A stretch of DNA of 64,000 nt. Source: Gigantopelta aegis (lineage: Eukaryota > Mollusca > Gastropoda > Neomphalida > Peltospiridae). The notes beneath the pieces were generated by a model. That model ran no database searches. It was not told where the DNA came from and saw nothing but the letters and a program-made list of their open reading frames with translations. The stretch lies in NCBI RefSeq assembly GCF_016097555.1, contig NC_054713.1, forward strand, positions 3,930,228 through 3,994,227. Reading direction: 5' to 3'. Position 1 is the stretch's first letter; each line of letters opens with the position of its first letter. Shown here piece by piece: positions 33,637 to 42,310 of the stretch. A program made the position numbers and the translations under genes.

Positions 33637-35435
33637 GAGATACACAGAGAGAGAGAGAGACAGAGACAGAGACAGTGAGGGAGGGAGGAGAGGTCGAAAA
33701 AGGAAGAGAGAGTTGATAAAAAGAGAGGGAAACAAAAAGAAATAAATGTTTTATTTAACGATGCACTCAACACATTTTATTTACGGTTATATGGCGTCAG
33801 ATATATGGTCAAGGACCACACAGATTTTGAGAGGAAACCCGCTGTTGCCACTACATGTGCTACTCTTTCCGATTAGCAGCAAGGGATCTTTTATTTGCAC
33901 TTCCCACAGGCAGGATAGCACAAACCATGGCCTTTGCTGAACCAGCTATGGATCACTGGTCGGTGCAAGTGGTTTACACCTACCCATTGAGCCTTGCAGA
34001 GTACTCACTCAGGGTTTGGAGTCGGTATCTGGATTAAAAATCCCATGCCTCGACTGGGATCAGAACCCAGTACCTACCAGCCTGTAGACCGATGGCCTAA
34101 CCACGACGCCACCGAGGCCGGTAAAAAAAAAAAGAGAGGGAGACGGACAGATGGAGGGAGAGAGAGGGAGTACCCTTAACATGCCCCTATACCACTAAGG
34201 TTTCGGGCATCGCCAGACAGAACAACACATACCACAACCTTTTGATAGATCAGTCATGGGGCACTGGTGAGGACGGGGGAAAACAACCAGAGAATGAGTT
34301 CACGGAGGAGGTTCGATCCTTCGACCAAAGCACCTCAGGCAAACACTACTTTTTGAGCTAGATCCCTTGAAAATCACAGTGAATGCAAAGATCAGTGTTT
34401 TGTCACAAACAATCTATAATTAAAGGGACACACCCTAGTTTTAAACACTAAGCCTTAAAGGTATATTTTTGACTATTATAGCCATTTTTGATAAATGAAA
34501 TCATACTATGGTTTAGATTATCAATTTCCGTACATTCGAAGTGTCTTTGGTCATTCTGGTGAGTTTTAGTCCGTTTTCAAAGGGTATTTCATCATTTCAA
34601 AGTTACAGGTTCATGTTTCACTCAATTGTAACTTTATCCAAATGTGTTTCAGGTTTGTAGATTAACTGAACTTAGTGTTAATTTTCATGGGTTGAAACTA
34701 GGGTCTGTCCCTTTAAGATCAGGTCAGGTCATGGGGCTTAACGTGCACATTCAGAGCAAGCTGCTGTATCACACCCGTCATGGGAGCAGGAGTCGAGCCA
34801 TGCCGGCTCCTCAGTCCAGGACAGGACTATAATTAAGATACTTACACCATGTTATAGAGTTTATCTACGAACTTTTCCACATCTTTAAGGCCCAACCAGT
34901 CGAGAAGTTTCTCTATATCCTTTATTGGCAGACTGCGGATAATATCCAGTACGTGGTAGAGATTATCGGGAGAGCTCTGCCAGAAGTCCACCGACTCGTT
35001 GTACCTCTGTTGCCAGAAATTCATGATGGACGAATTGTAGTGACGGTTCTTGTCATGGTAACTGCTGATGGAATCTAGAGCTAGAACAATCTGCTTTGAT
35101 GACGGTTTTGGACCATCTCCATACAGATAGGCTTCCATCAGAACTATAGTGATCCATGACGTCCCGAACATATTACTGTCATACACGCCCTGCATGTCAC
35201 GGATAAAAGCTAGTAATGGTGGTCCATGTGTGTTGACCTTTACCTCGCTGCCATAGCCTCCCTTTTCCTTCCTCCATTGTTGAAAAGGTTTGTATTTGGT
35301 ATCTTTCTTCTCTTGCAGATCTGATATCTTCTTGTATAATTCCTTAATTACAGAGTCGGTGTTAGACTGCACAGTAAGTAGACAGACTGTTATAACAATA
35401 CCAAAAACGCATACCAGTTTTGTCTGAAAAATCAT
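21210..35435 (-). CDS. Uncharacterised secreted glycoprotein-like gene, copy B (8 exons, 633 aa)
   Basis: The exons run 35435-34846, 30497-30200, 29586-29419, 27395-27222, 25290-25138, 23971-23866, 23201-23080 and 21500-21210. Phases agree throughout and no stop interrupts the frame. It starts with a signal peptide (MIFQTKLVCVFGIVITVCLL…, cleavage near residue 23), has several N-glycosylation sequons (NSS, NES, NVT, NTT, NGT, NQS) and no later membrane span, so secretion is likely. I do not recognise the family. Conserved-looking blocks include SNMFGTSWITIVLMEAYLYG, PPDFDDSFLNLGLG, GINNVDVTVSANFLYGVTSS and YYPSLFELYFFVARTYALLE. The even spacing of amphipathic segments would suit an alpha/alpha-toroid fold, which is only a guess. 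It is about 93% identical to copy A. Confidence 0.8.
21706..22770. mobile_element. 1.07-kb foldback (palindromic) DNA element in copy B intron 7
   Basis: The inverted ends share GGAGCCCAGAGAGGTTTAAT and continue almost uninterrupted (TAGGTGTGGGCT…, AAGTGGACT…CAGGAGTTGACACTTAAGAA) to a centre near 22080. Nested direct and inverted copies of AATTAGCATGGTTGAGTAC lie inside. Segment A lacks it (about 48180-48190). The target duplication is short and unclear (TA/ATAT). No coding capacity. Confidence 0.75.
23080..23201 (-). CDS. Copy B exon 7
   Basis: 122 nt, acceptor TTTTTTTCAG/AAACACC, donor TATGAT/GTATGT. It encodes ETPSKVIETASKATKWLTAF…TFFSGSRKSYD. Confidence 0.8.
23642..23711. repeat. (CA)n-(CT)n microsatellite in copy B intron 6
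   Basis: A CA run at 23648-23672 and a CT run at 23673-23712. The segment-A counterpart is a much longer pure CT array at 48911-49130. Confidence 0.9.
23717..23765 (+). mobile_element. SINE tail-2 fragment in copy B intron 6
   Basis: TTTGACATCCAATAGGCGAT followed by GATTAATAAATCAATGT matches the SINE/LINE tail. It is not present at the matching site in segment A. Confidence 0.55.
23866..23971 (-). CDS. Copy B exon 6
   Basis: 106 nt, acceptor TTTGCCCAG/ATACG, donor ATGAAAG/GTGGGT. It encodes IRAEDRIFTTAMAVNCLIRT… to …KLVWMK. A silent T/A change against copy A in the first Arg codon supports this start. Confidence 0.75.
24150..24412 (-). mobile_element. SINE family 1b, incomplete, copy B only
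   Basis: Body and core (GGCTATATGGTGTCAGATAT; CACGGCCTTTGATGTACCAG; AGCGAGAAATAGCCCAATG) read on the minus strand; most of the tRNA head is lost. Segment A lacks it in the same intron. Confidence 0.7.
24896..25107 (-). mobile_element. SINE family 1b, head deleted, beside exon 5 of copy B
   Basis: Tail and body from GTTTTATTTAACGACGTACT to CACAGCCTTTGTTACACA. In segment A the matching SINE (49679-49812) instead keeps the head and lost the tail, so one ancestral insertion decayed differently in each copy. Confidence 0.7.
25138..25290 (-). CDS. Copy B exon 5
   Basis: 153 nt, acceptor TTTTCAG/GCACTT. It encodes ALVEVMSILAPVLKGKVTHV… to …GDGDYTRDNKTI. The 3' border is uncertain: phase 0 favours ATC/GTTCGT, but GTATCA six bases on is a better donor and would need a different acceptor in exon 6. 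A SINE remnant lies about 30 bp beyond. Confidence 0.7.
25423..26789. mobile_element. TTAA element (Kolobok/T2-like), with a nested insertion
   Basis: TTAA at 25419-25422 and 26790-26793. Inverted ends AGGGACACACCCTAGTT and AGCCGCACACCCTAGTT (17 bp, two mismatches). Segment A carries the empty site CTCGTTAAAGCAG at 50217. Without the 534-bp nested element it closely matches 46733-47545. TTAAAGGG ends fit Kolobok/T2 better than piggyBac, whose tips start CCC. No transposase frame. Confidence 0.8.
25674..26207. mobile_element. hAT-like element nested in the TTAA element
   Basis: The 8-bp duplication AGGTCTAA lies at 25666-25673 and 26208-26215. Inverted tips contain GGCATCGAAATAA. The sister element at 46733 has the empty site. 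Inside are repeated GGTAACC motifs and two to three imperfect ~120-bp direct repeats (CTAGTGG(G/A)CGCTGCTTAAAC, GCG(C/T)(G/A)CGAACATCG). Confidence 0.7.
27001..27100. mobile_element. 100-bp hairpin MITE of the TAGCCCGAG family (copy B)
   Basis: Starts TAGCCTGAGTAC and ends GTACTCGGGCTA, with complementary arms. The flanks CTTCTCAT and CTTCTGAT are probably the degraded duplication. It has the same tips as the helicase-carrying element at 12188. The orthologous copy is at 50506. Confidence 0.75.
27222..27395 (-). CDS. Copy B exon 4
   Basis: 174 nt, phase 0 at both ends, acceptor TATTTCAG/CAAATC, donor CACCCA/GTAAGA. It encodes QIFLNTTLLIAYEINAEFIG, then RRDLALVYYPSLFELYFFVA. Confidence 0.85.
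27541..28346 (-). mobile_element. SINE family 3, split by a DNA element (copy B only)
   Basis: Minus-strand SINE. The head at about 28346 (TGGCGTCGTTATAATAAGCC; GGTTCGCAGCCC) is followed by the body and the tail TGTCCTGGACAGGC…GTGCTTGAACCTTA. Only two blocks remain, 28225-28346 and 27541-27668. It is absent from the matching place in segment A (about 51000). Confidence 0.7.
27669..28224. mobile_element. 556-bp MITE inserted in a SINE
   Basis: The inverted ends CCAATCTAATTAAAATTAGC and CCAATCTGATTAAAATTAGC continue as degenerate ~100-bp arms (GATCTAACAGCA…CATGTCCAG). GTCTTACA is duplicated at 27661-27668 and 28225-28232. An 8-10 bp duplication fits hAT- or Mutator-type elements; the family is not assigned. 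Confidence 0.7.
28804..29070 (-). mobile_element. SINE family 1b in intron 3 (copy B)
   Basis: Tail, body, core and part of the head (CCCAATGGGCCCACCGACGG), flanked by CAACTGACAA and CAACTGATAA. A homologous empty sequence is present at about 42890-42930 (inverse strand). Shared with segment A at 51399. Confidence 0.75.
29419..29586 (-). CDS. Copy B exon 3
   Basis: 168 nt, phase 0 at both ends, acceptor TTTATTTAG/ATTCAG, donor ATACAG/GTGGAG. It encodes IQDIEEVMATYKKGVAMPFG, then the NNVDVTVSANFLYGVTSS block. Confidence 0.85.
29640..30160. other. Copy B intron 2, nothing beyond simple repeats
   Basis: Contains a G-rich run (TTGGGGGGGAG) and several TGACGTCA-type palindromes. No gene seen. 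Confidence 0.5.
30200..30497 (-). CDS. Copy B exon 2
   Basis: 298 nt, acceptor GGCTATCTAG/A, donor ACATGG/GTGAGG. It encodes YSAGSAFQIPPDFDDSFLNL… to …DKSQDVALVTTW. Length and borders are identical to copy A. Confidence 0.85.
30550..30946. mobile_element. TTAA element, copy B only
   Basis: TTAA at 30546-30549 and 30947-30950. Inverted ends AGAGACATACCCTGG and AGGGACAGACCCTAT, with a further inverted TTTTTAAACACTAAGGCAT just inside. The empty site in segment A is TTTTTTAATAGCTGACG at 53188-53191. Confidence 0.8.
31236..31690 (+). repeat. Interspersed repeat in copy B intron 1
   Basis: GGTTAGGTCTCCACTATAGT through TTTCAATGGCAG. Related copies lie at 53444-53870 (the orthologous place) and, inverted, at 55172-55640, where complete ends are visible. 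Short frames across it are not conserved as protein. Confidence 0.65.
31879..33004. mobile_element. 1.1-kb TTAA element, copy B only
   Basis: TTAA at 31875-31878 and 33005-33008, tips AGGGAGGG at both ends. Segment A shows the empty site GTATTAAGGCCC at 54070-54073. A related element lies inverted at 55664-56962 (shared CATTTTGT…TACGCCCTCTGG(T/C)GAGCTGG). No transposase. Confidence 0.8.
33075..33092. repeat. Poly-G tract
   Basis: A run of about 17 G in intron 1 of copy B. Confidence 0.85.
33220..33520 (-). mobile_element. SINE family 1c/tail 2, degraded (copy B)
   Basis: Minus-strand tail (TTTGTTTACCGATACCATTA…TTTGATGTCAAAC), body (ACCAAGGGATCTTTTATATG) and head (AGCATCTCAGGCCAG…GACTGAGCTAAA). 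Orthologous to 54340-54590. Confidence 0.65.
33549..33690. repeat. (GA)n/(GACA)n purine microsatellite
   Basis: About 140 bp of GAGA with a GACA block at 33607-33632. It lies beside a SINE that is unique to copy B. Confidence 0.95.
33733..34122 (-). mobile_element. SINE family 1a, full length, copy B only
   Basis: Complete from TTTTATTTAACGATGCACTC to the tRNA-like head ending CCACCGAGGCCGGT, followed by an A-run and GA repeats. Segment A lacks it at the matching place (about 54590). Confidence 0.85.
34205..34375 (-). mobile_element. SINE family 1c head/core fragment (copy B)
   Basis: CGCCAGACAGAACAACACAT… to …CTCAGGCAAACACTACTTTT then TGAGCTAGATCCC. Orthologous to 54595-54775. Confidence 0.6.
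34424..34712. mobile_element. TTAA element shared by both copies (copy B)
   Basis: TTAA at 34420-34423 and 34713-34716. Ends AGGGACACACCCTAGTTTT and AGGGACAGACCCTAGTTTC. Orthologous to 54827-55160, so it predates the duplication. The two have since diverged by small deletions. Confidence 0.8.
34846..35435 (-). CDS. Copy B exon 1 (signal peptide and N-terminal third)
   Basis: 590 nt, residues 1-196 plus two bases, donor ATGGT/GTAAGT. It carries the signal peptide, a Lys/Glu-rich segment (KELYKKISDLQEKKDTKYK) and the SNMFGTSWITIVLMEAYLYG block. This exon holds most of the differences from copy A, about 26 of 196 residues. Confidence 0.85.
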
Positions 35436-35730
35436 TTTTGATTTAGGTCTCAGTGTTTGAGTTATTAAGACCTCTCCCGAGTTAAAACAGAAAAAGAAAA
35501 AGTCAGTGAAGGTATGTACGCATTTGGCACTTCAGCCGTATCAGAATGACCGAGGTTATTGAACGATTTATGCGACGTACAATACTAGGATCTTGCAAAC
35601 TAACCACGTCTATTTTCACAGGAAACAAAATAGTGTTTTAAAAAAACATAACTTTGTTAGGCGACCGATTTGGTTTATAGTCGACTCTCAACTCCAAGCC
35701 GTCTCCAAAGTCCAATACATACATACACCG
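35436..35730. other. 5' flank of copy B, end of duplicated segment
   Basis: Closely matches 57663-57955 upstream of copy A, then diverges at ACATACATACAC. The promoter of both genes should lie here or just beyond; I see no convincing TATA box. Confidence 0.5.
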
Positions 35731-36442
35731 GAAATACTTAATCGTAGCCTGCAGGGACCGGTTATTCGAAACCTGGGTTAACTTAATCACTGATTAACAC
35801 TAACTTTGAGTTAAATTCCATAACCAGGGTTGGCCAATCACTCGTTAAAAAAACGTTGCTGAAAAACACTTTTGACTCTGGGTTAGCAAACTCAGGGTTA
35901 GTTTTCATTAACCCAGGGTTAGTTTTCATGCAATAACTTTGGGTTAGTTTTCAATAAGTTTGGGTTAAGTGCAATTGACCCCTCCGTATGACGAGTTAAC
36001 CACGCCCTCCGTCACATGTGATGCAAGGTTAGACAAACTTTCAATAATGGCTGCCGATTCGCATAGGTCGATAGCAAAATCAACCGATCTGCCGATTAAG
36101 TTTTCGCCTTAATGTATTTAGAAATATCGTTGTTTAATTAAAAAGCCGACAAGAGGAGACATTCAAGTGTTTCATTACAGGGTACATTTACGATGACAAC
36201 GTGATTTAAATCGACGAAACCATTTTTACTTCAGTCAATCGAAGAACAAGAAAACGGAAGTGACGAACGTCGAATGCAAGCAAAAGATGATTTAAAACAT
36301 CCTATGCTAACTTTTGTCAGAACTGACAAATTAAAATGTCTTGTTTGTTTCGTTTTTCTTTTTCATTTTCATCTTAATTTTTGTTGTTGTTCGACTTTTA
36401 TATTTATGGAATCCCAATATGCCGAGGAACAATTAAGTGAAT
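35731..36442. other. Spacer with repeated GGGTTAG motifs
   Basis: 35750-35990 holds several GGGTTAG(C/T/A)(A/T) and TTAACCCAGGGTTAG motifs; 35990-36080 is CpG-containing. It may be one end of a DNA transposon, but no partner end is found. No gene assigned. Confidence 0.35.
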
Positions 36443-36830
36443 AGAAAGAAAGAAATGTTTTATTTAACGACGCACTCAACACATTTTATTTACGGTCATA
36501 TCGCGTCAGACATATGGTTAAGGACCACACAGATTTTGAGAGAAATCCCGCTGTCGTCACTACATGGGCTACTCTTCCGATTAGCAGTAAGGGATCTTTT
36601 ATTTGCGCTTCCCACAGGCAGGATAGCACAAACCATGGCCTTTGTTGAACCAGTTATGGATCACTGGTCGGTGCAAGTGGTTTACACCTACCCATTGAGC
36701 CTTGCGGAGCACTCACTCAGGGTTTGGAGTCAGTATCTGGATTAAAAATCCCATGCCTCGACTGGGATCAGAACCCAGTACCTACCAGCCTGTAGACCGA
36801 TGGCCTAACCACGACGCCACCGAGGCCGGT
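36443..36830 (-). mobile_element. SINE family 1a, full length
   Basis: Runs from TGTTTTATTTAACGACGCAC to CCACCGAGGCCGGT with an A-run after the head. A- and B-box-like motifs are intact in the minus sense. Confidence 0.85.
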
Positions 36831-36916
36831 AAAAAAAAAAAAAAGAGAGGGAGACAGACAGATGGAGAGAGAGAGAGGGATCTTTATTTTCGGTCGGGTT
36901 GCGTTAAATGTTTTGT

Positions 36917-36938
36917 TGGGGGGGGGGGGGGGGGGGGG
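36917..36938. repeat. Poly-G tract
   Basis: A run of about 22 G. Confidence 0.9.
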
Positions 36939-36959
36939 CGTGAGCAGTAACATTAAAAT

Positions 36960-39940
36960 ACAAGGCGTGGGGGAATGCTATCAGTGTATTATAATTTTAT
37001 GCACAAAAGGTTACAAAATTATAGCAGGATACAGTCGCATGTGCAAAAATTATGCAAGCAGTGGTTTAGATTGTGGGATTGCGAAGTTTGTGGGTGTATT
37101 CTTACATAGCTGCACTGCTTGAACCAACCGATATACTATTTATGAAACCAAAGCCATATACGAAATTAAAAAACAACAACAACAAACAAACACAACTGGC
37201 ATAGCTGGGCCTCCAGTTATGTATACTAACATATTGGCCCGTCTTCGTTCTGACAAGACATATTAGGGCTGTTTACGTTTGGGTGCCTCATCCCCTCTTT
37301 ATAAAAGCAGGCTGTCCAGCACACCCTTTTGAAAAATTGGACACAATTAGGTTTGAAAATATAGAAAATGTAGGACAAAAGTAGGAAGACGTAGAACAAA
37401 AGTAGGACTGAAACATTACGTAGCGACATTATTCATGCTCAAAACACTTTTATGTGGTGCTCAGTTTGTACATGTATTTTGTGTTCTATCAAAAATAATG
37501 TGATCTTATGTAACGGTCACGTTATACAGTTATTTCAAATTACTGAACACTATATTAATCAGTATACATATTTACATGCATAGGAATGCTGATGCACAGT
37601 AAAACAGAGTTACCATGATTAATTTAAGTTTTCCATAATGTATTATAGATTCTGAAGTCATACGTACACATTGTACATTATAATCATGTTATTCATTGGA
37701 AAATATGTTGGCTTTGAGGGTATAATTTTAATATGTTGAGATTATATGGTGCCACAAATTGGGAGATATATCTTGCTGCTAAGAAAATTAAAATAATTCC
37801 CATAACTGATGACTTTTATAATAACACAAGGAATATGCACACTTTAACAGCAATTCGTGGCATTTTCAAACAAAAAAGTAAGAAAACTAAGTATTCTGAA
37901 GAAAAAGTACGAAAAAGTAGGATCGCTGGACATTCTGTAAAATATTTGTCAATTAAGCCAGTACAACACAGTGTGTGGCAACAACTGTTGGGAATCAAAC
38001 TTGAAGCTTCTGGCCCCCACAACCCAATCTCACCCCCCCCCCCCCCCCCCCCATTTCTTTCGGGTTTTTTTTTTATCTGTTTGCTGACACCAGTTTGTTT
38101 GGTAATTTGCAATAAATTGAATTGAATTGAAATTGAATTGTGAAGATTACCTAAAAAAACCCCACTATGTCCCATTTTTCACACGTGTTTTTAATTTCAA
38201 TGACGTTGGTATTCGAATGACATCACTTTACACCTTCCTACAATAATAATAAACTAATCTAGATAATTCCATTTTAGAAGGCTGAAAATATTACAGTGTA
38301 AAAGCTTGCTTTTTGTATGTGTGTGTAATAGGCCTAATTATGAATGGCCGTGTTTAAAAAGCTACAATAATTTTGGAAATTATACCGTTTGCTAAAAATA
38401 GACCTAAAGTGAAATTATGGTAAGATATTTAATAATATGTAAAAAAAAAAAAAAGAGAAAAAAAAGAGGCTGACCTTGAGCTAGGAATGTCTGACGTTTC
38501 ACCCCCAAGTTAGTTCGCCCCACCACATTCGTTAATCTCACTTGTAAGGAAAAGGCATAGAAATACAAATAAACGGCCACATATTATGTGTGATTTAAAG
38601 CACTGTTAGGGGTTAGCCCATATCATAACTGGCCTCAGGTAAGTGGGCGAAGTGACCCACAACTTCGCTTTGATCAACTTGACTTCACCTTGTTCAAAAC
38701 CGTGACCGCTTACATTGTACACAGTGGCGAATGAATGGTGAAGAACTGTGCTCGAAACCATAGAGGTATATGAGCACGTTAAAAACATATCTAAGTTCTA
38801 AGTGAAGAACTTGAGGAATACCTATTCATAGATACTAATTAAGTATGTAACTTTTAAGCGTTCAAAGTGACATTGGTGCCACAAAATCAGGTTTATCTAG
38901 CCCGGACAACACCCGTGTTTGGTGCTAAAAGTAAAATGTGCTACTGAATGTTGAAGCGTATAACTGCCAGAAAGAAATTTTTGGGTATGGCGCTATGGAA
39001 TAGAATGCAACCACAGTCAAAAGGTTCTATGGGGGTGCTCCCAACAGAAAGAAAATAGGTTAAGTTTAGGGTTAGGGTTAGGGTTAAGAAAGTCATACAT
39101 TAAAATGATAAGAGTATAAATGATTTTGACATTAAAATAGACTTTATAGATTTAGAGCATGTTATTTGTACACTAACCTGTTCATCAAAATATAAGCCTT
39201 TGGTCGTGACATAATCATTCGAATGGTAGACGGGCAGATTTCCTATAATCTTTTGAGTGCTTACCTTTTTTTCATTTTAATGTGTATTTCTTGGATTACA
39301 CGTTATTTGTTGGAGACTGGTTTTACACCCTTTGTCATGATGAATAAATTCAGCATATAAAGATGTAGAAATTATAAAATAATATTGGGTTATTTTGTTA
39401 TTATTTTTAAATGAAAAATAAAACAAGTTTCCCTCCTCTTAAAAACTTCGCCCTCTCAAAATGTGAGAAAAGTGACTGCTCTATTTGGACCTCGCGTGAG
39501 GCCTGCATAATAGTCTTATCACCAAAGCAGCAACCCGGTATGTTTTTGTTCCAATTTACCTTTGAGGTACGAGTTGGGTCTACTTCCAGCAGTAAAGTAT
39601 AACCAAACATGCAAATGGTGTTTTTAATTATTCAATTATGTAATGGGGAATTTAATAATAAGAGATCGATACAGATCGATGTGTTTCCCCGATATTAACC
39701 ACCCTTAACCCTCCCATTGTCCCAATCCGAAAATAAAATCAGTGAGCCAGCTATTCTTCGTCATTCAACATTTTTTTTCGCGGGTCATTCAACATTTTTT
39801 TTCGCGGGAATTTGACGTCATTGTAATTTATGCAGATATTCTATTTCAGCACAATTTTAAATTACAAACGCATCTAAACATACAAATGGAATCAAATTCG
39901 CCATTCTTAATCACTGGTTAGACATTTAGCCGCGGGAGAG
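36960..39940. other. Unannotated spacer
   Basis: AT-rich. It contains a poly-C run (38033-38051), an (ATTGA)n-like tail at 38110-38143 that looks like a retroposon 3' end, and TTAGGG repeats at 39065. No gene recognised. Confidence 0.5.
39065..39086 (+). repeat. Short interstitial telomere-like repeat
   Basis: TTTAGGGTTAGGGTTAGGGT: three perfect TTAGGG units, the telomere unit of molluscs and most animals. Too short to be more than a repair scar or chance. Confidence 0.7.
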
Positions 39941-39945
39941 ACTAA

Positions 39946-40882
39946 TGCCCGGCGCAGACGAGTTTTTTTAACGCATGCGTCTGCGTTAAAAAATCGCAGA
40001 CGGATGCGTCTCGTAGGCGCCTGCATGATGCGTTCCTGCGATCTACTAACGATTTGTTTTATTAATTAATTTATTTATAATTTACTCTAGGAAAAATAAC
40101 AAAGATTAAATGTAATTTATTAATACATTTTAAAACATAATAAACTTTATTTAAAACATTATGTACAATATACTATTACAATATAAATCTTTCTTATTTC
40201 GCAATTGTTTTAATTATTATTATTAGGCATAGTACAATGAATGCAATAATTTATATTTTTTAATTTCATCTATTTAGAAATGTCATTAATTACACATGCC
40301 TAGTGTTTGTGTCAAAGATGAGCAGTTGGAAATTATTTGTGTTGAAACATTTACAAGTTAGTCATTCGTATAAAGCCATGTATCATTTGTGGTGTAGTTG
40401 GGTATATGGGCCATGTGGATATTGATGAATATGATGTTAATGACAGTAATATATAAACATAAATTTTTACAGGTCATATCCAATTGTAATGCAATTTCAT
40501 TAATTGCAGCCGATTTAAAAGCCCTGTCAGCATATTCTGGAGAGTTTGTTTCATACAAACACGGCCTCTCTTGGTACAATTCTATTAACATGTCTTCTCG
40601 TTGTTGAGTCCACAAACTGTCAGTTGGAGAGGCCATTTCGAAAGGCATAGCTCAATATAAAAATGTGAACGCAACGCAGACGCAAGTAGGCGCACACGTG
40701 CGTTTTTAGACGGATGCGTTTGTGCGTCTACAATCAAACATGTTTGATATTTGAAAAATCGACGCAGCGCTAAAAAACGCAACGCAGAGGGGGTCGCACA
40801 CGATGCGTTTTTACTGTGTTCGTACGGATGCGTTTTTTAACGCAAGACACATGCGTTAAAAAACGCTCGTCTGCGCCGGGCA
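39946..40882. mobile_element. Harbinger (PIF)-like element retaining a MADF exon
   Basis: TAA is duplicated at 39943-39945 and 40883-40885. Inverted ends TGCCCGGCGCAGACGAG are followed inward by GTTTTTTAACGCATG. Subterminal regions are dense in GACGCA/ATGCGT motifs. A 3-bp TAA/TWA target is typical of PIF/Harbinger, which encode a transposase plus a Myb/SANT/MADF-type DNA-binding protein. Only the latter's first exon is left. Confidence 0.8.
40471..40648 (-). CDS. MADF (Myb/SANT-like) domain exon inside the Harbinger-like element
   Basis: ATG at 40646-40648 opens 59 codons. WTQQREDMLIELYQERPCLY, then ETNSPEYADRAFKSAAINEI and ALQLDM match the N-terminal two helices of MADF domains (LI-x-L/V…P-L-Y/W…Y-x-(D/N)R…I). 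The frame reaches a donor (GACCT/GTAAAA) at 40471 and I cannot find the rest. In Harbinger elements this protein binds the element ends and helps the transposase. As it stands it is a fragment. Confidence 0.65.
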
Positions 40883-41089
40883 TAAATCGTAGACACTGAG
40901 AGTCGTCTACTGAATATTCATGAGCAAACGGTTGATCGACATTTAGATTTTACGACATCGAGTAATGTCCCAGCAGGTGTATATATAAAAATTATTCCAA
41001 CTGTAGATATTAATTTAACAAGTATTTAATAATATACAGAGTGGTTAATAAATTGTGTAATTGAATGTTACATAGCGTATATCAATGTC

Positions 41090-41414
41090 GTTGTTTGTTG
41101 TTTTCCTACTCTCTTCTTCTGTGGGCCCCTGCGTGTGCTGTAACCTCACCGTGGTGCAGGGGTGTAACATTCTCTTTGAGAATGGCCAATACAGCACAAA
41201 TTGAAGTTTGGAGTAAAATTCGGTGTCCGTAAAATTCTGTGATATTTGTATTTGTATTTTTGCACAGTTCTTTACACTGTTTTTGTTTAAACCTTGAATT
41301 TTTATATTGATGTTGGTCATCACTTTATTTATTTGCATTACCATAGTTTGACACCCAATAGCCGATGTATTTTTCGTGCTGGGGTGTCGTTAAACATTCA
41401 TTCATTCATTCATT
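41090..41414 (+). mobile_element. LINE 3' end fragment
   Basis: Plus-strand 3' UTR ending with TTTGACACCCAATAGCCGAT, GCTGGGGTGTCGTTAAAC and four CATT units, the same end as the LINE at 16112. No coding part remains. Confidence 0.65.
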
Positions 41415-41609
41415 CTTCTGTGGGATAATCCCGCCGATATTTTGATGAATCTTACACCAGCGGTTACGGTTATCTAAACGAGACAAAATTGTAATGCACG
41501 TCTGTACAACTTAATTTCATAAACAAATAAACAACAATAAAAAATCATCCAAACAACAACAGAATATATAATTTAAAATAATTACTGTATAAATGAGTAC
41601 AGGTCAAAC

Positions 41610-41680
41610 TACCCCGAGTACTCTGACTGTAAGAGAGCTAGACGGACATTTGGACATAAATACGCTCTCATTACAGTCAG
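41610..41680 (+). repeat. Partial arm of the TAGCCCGAG palindromic family
   Basis: CCCGAGTACTCTGACTGTAA…GACGGACATTTGG…CTCTCATTACAGTCAG, nearly identical to the arm tip at 12190. It is interrupted by the 72-bp hairpin and cut by a SINE. Confidence 0.75.
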
Positions 41681-41752
41681 CATCTTCATAAATCAAGGCT
41701 AATATTCGTTCCTCGTATTCAGGAACGAATATTACCTTGATTTATGAAGATG
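41681..41752. mobile_element. 72-bp perfect-hairpin MITE with 9-bp TSD
   Basis: TACAGTCAG at 41672-41680 and 41753-41761. The element starts CATCTTCATAAATCAAGG and ends with its complement. The arms (~32 bp) differ by about one base pair around a loop of about 7 nt. The 9-bp duplication points to Mutator-type mobilisation. Confidence 0.8.
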
Positions 41753-41761
41753 TACAGTCAG

Positions 41762-42040
41762 AAAGAAAGAAAGAAAGAAGTGTTTTATTTAACGACGCAC
41801 TCAACACATTATATTTACGGTTATATGGCGTCAGACATATGGTTAAGGACCACACAGATTTTGAGAGGAAACCCGCTGTCGCCACTACATGGGCTACTCT
41901 TCCGATTGGCAGCAAGGGATCTTTTATTTGCGCTTCCCACAGGCAGGATAGCACAAACCATGGCCTTTGTTGAACCAGTTATGGATCACTGGTCGGTGCA
42001 AGTGGTTTACACCTACCCATTGAGCCTGGCGGAGCACTCA
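41762..42040 (-). mobile_element. SINE family 1a, head truncated
   Basis: From (AAAG)n and GTTTTATTTAACGACGCACT to CTGGCGGAGCACTCAC, where it ends in a T-run. It adjoins the hairpin MITE's duplication. Confidence 0.8.
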
Positions 42041-42054
42041 CTTTTTTTTAGTAG

Positions 42055-42310
42055 AGGTGAATAATCTTACTGTATGTTTACTACCGATGTCAGTGGTAGT
42101 TTTCAGAAAAACAGACACGTAACATTTCAAAAGGGTGGATTTGACAGTACAGTACCTAACTACCGAGGGTACCTTTCCTTTAACATGGTATATTACATTA
42201 CATATATGTTGGCTAATGTATATTTCAGCTAAATAAACACCTTCTAATGTAGACATGACAATTAAATATGTATGTGATGGATTAATCCATTATCTAAATG
42301 ATCAGAGTAC
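42055..42310 (-). repeat. Repeat R, inverted copy
   Basis: Runs from TTACTGTATGTTTACTACCG through TTTCAAAAGGGTGGATTT and TATATGTTGGCTAATGTATA to ATTAATCCATTATCTAAATG. It is inverted relative to the copies at 43980-44650 and 44814-45060. Confidence 0.7.

Noticed and set aside
39065-39086. A chromosome end or fusion point from TTAGGG units
   Set aside because: Only three units in one direction, too little for a telomere or a fusion scar.
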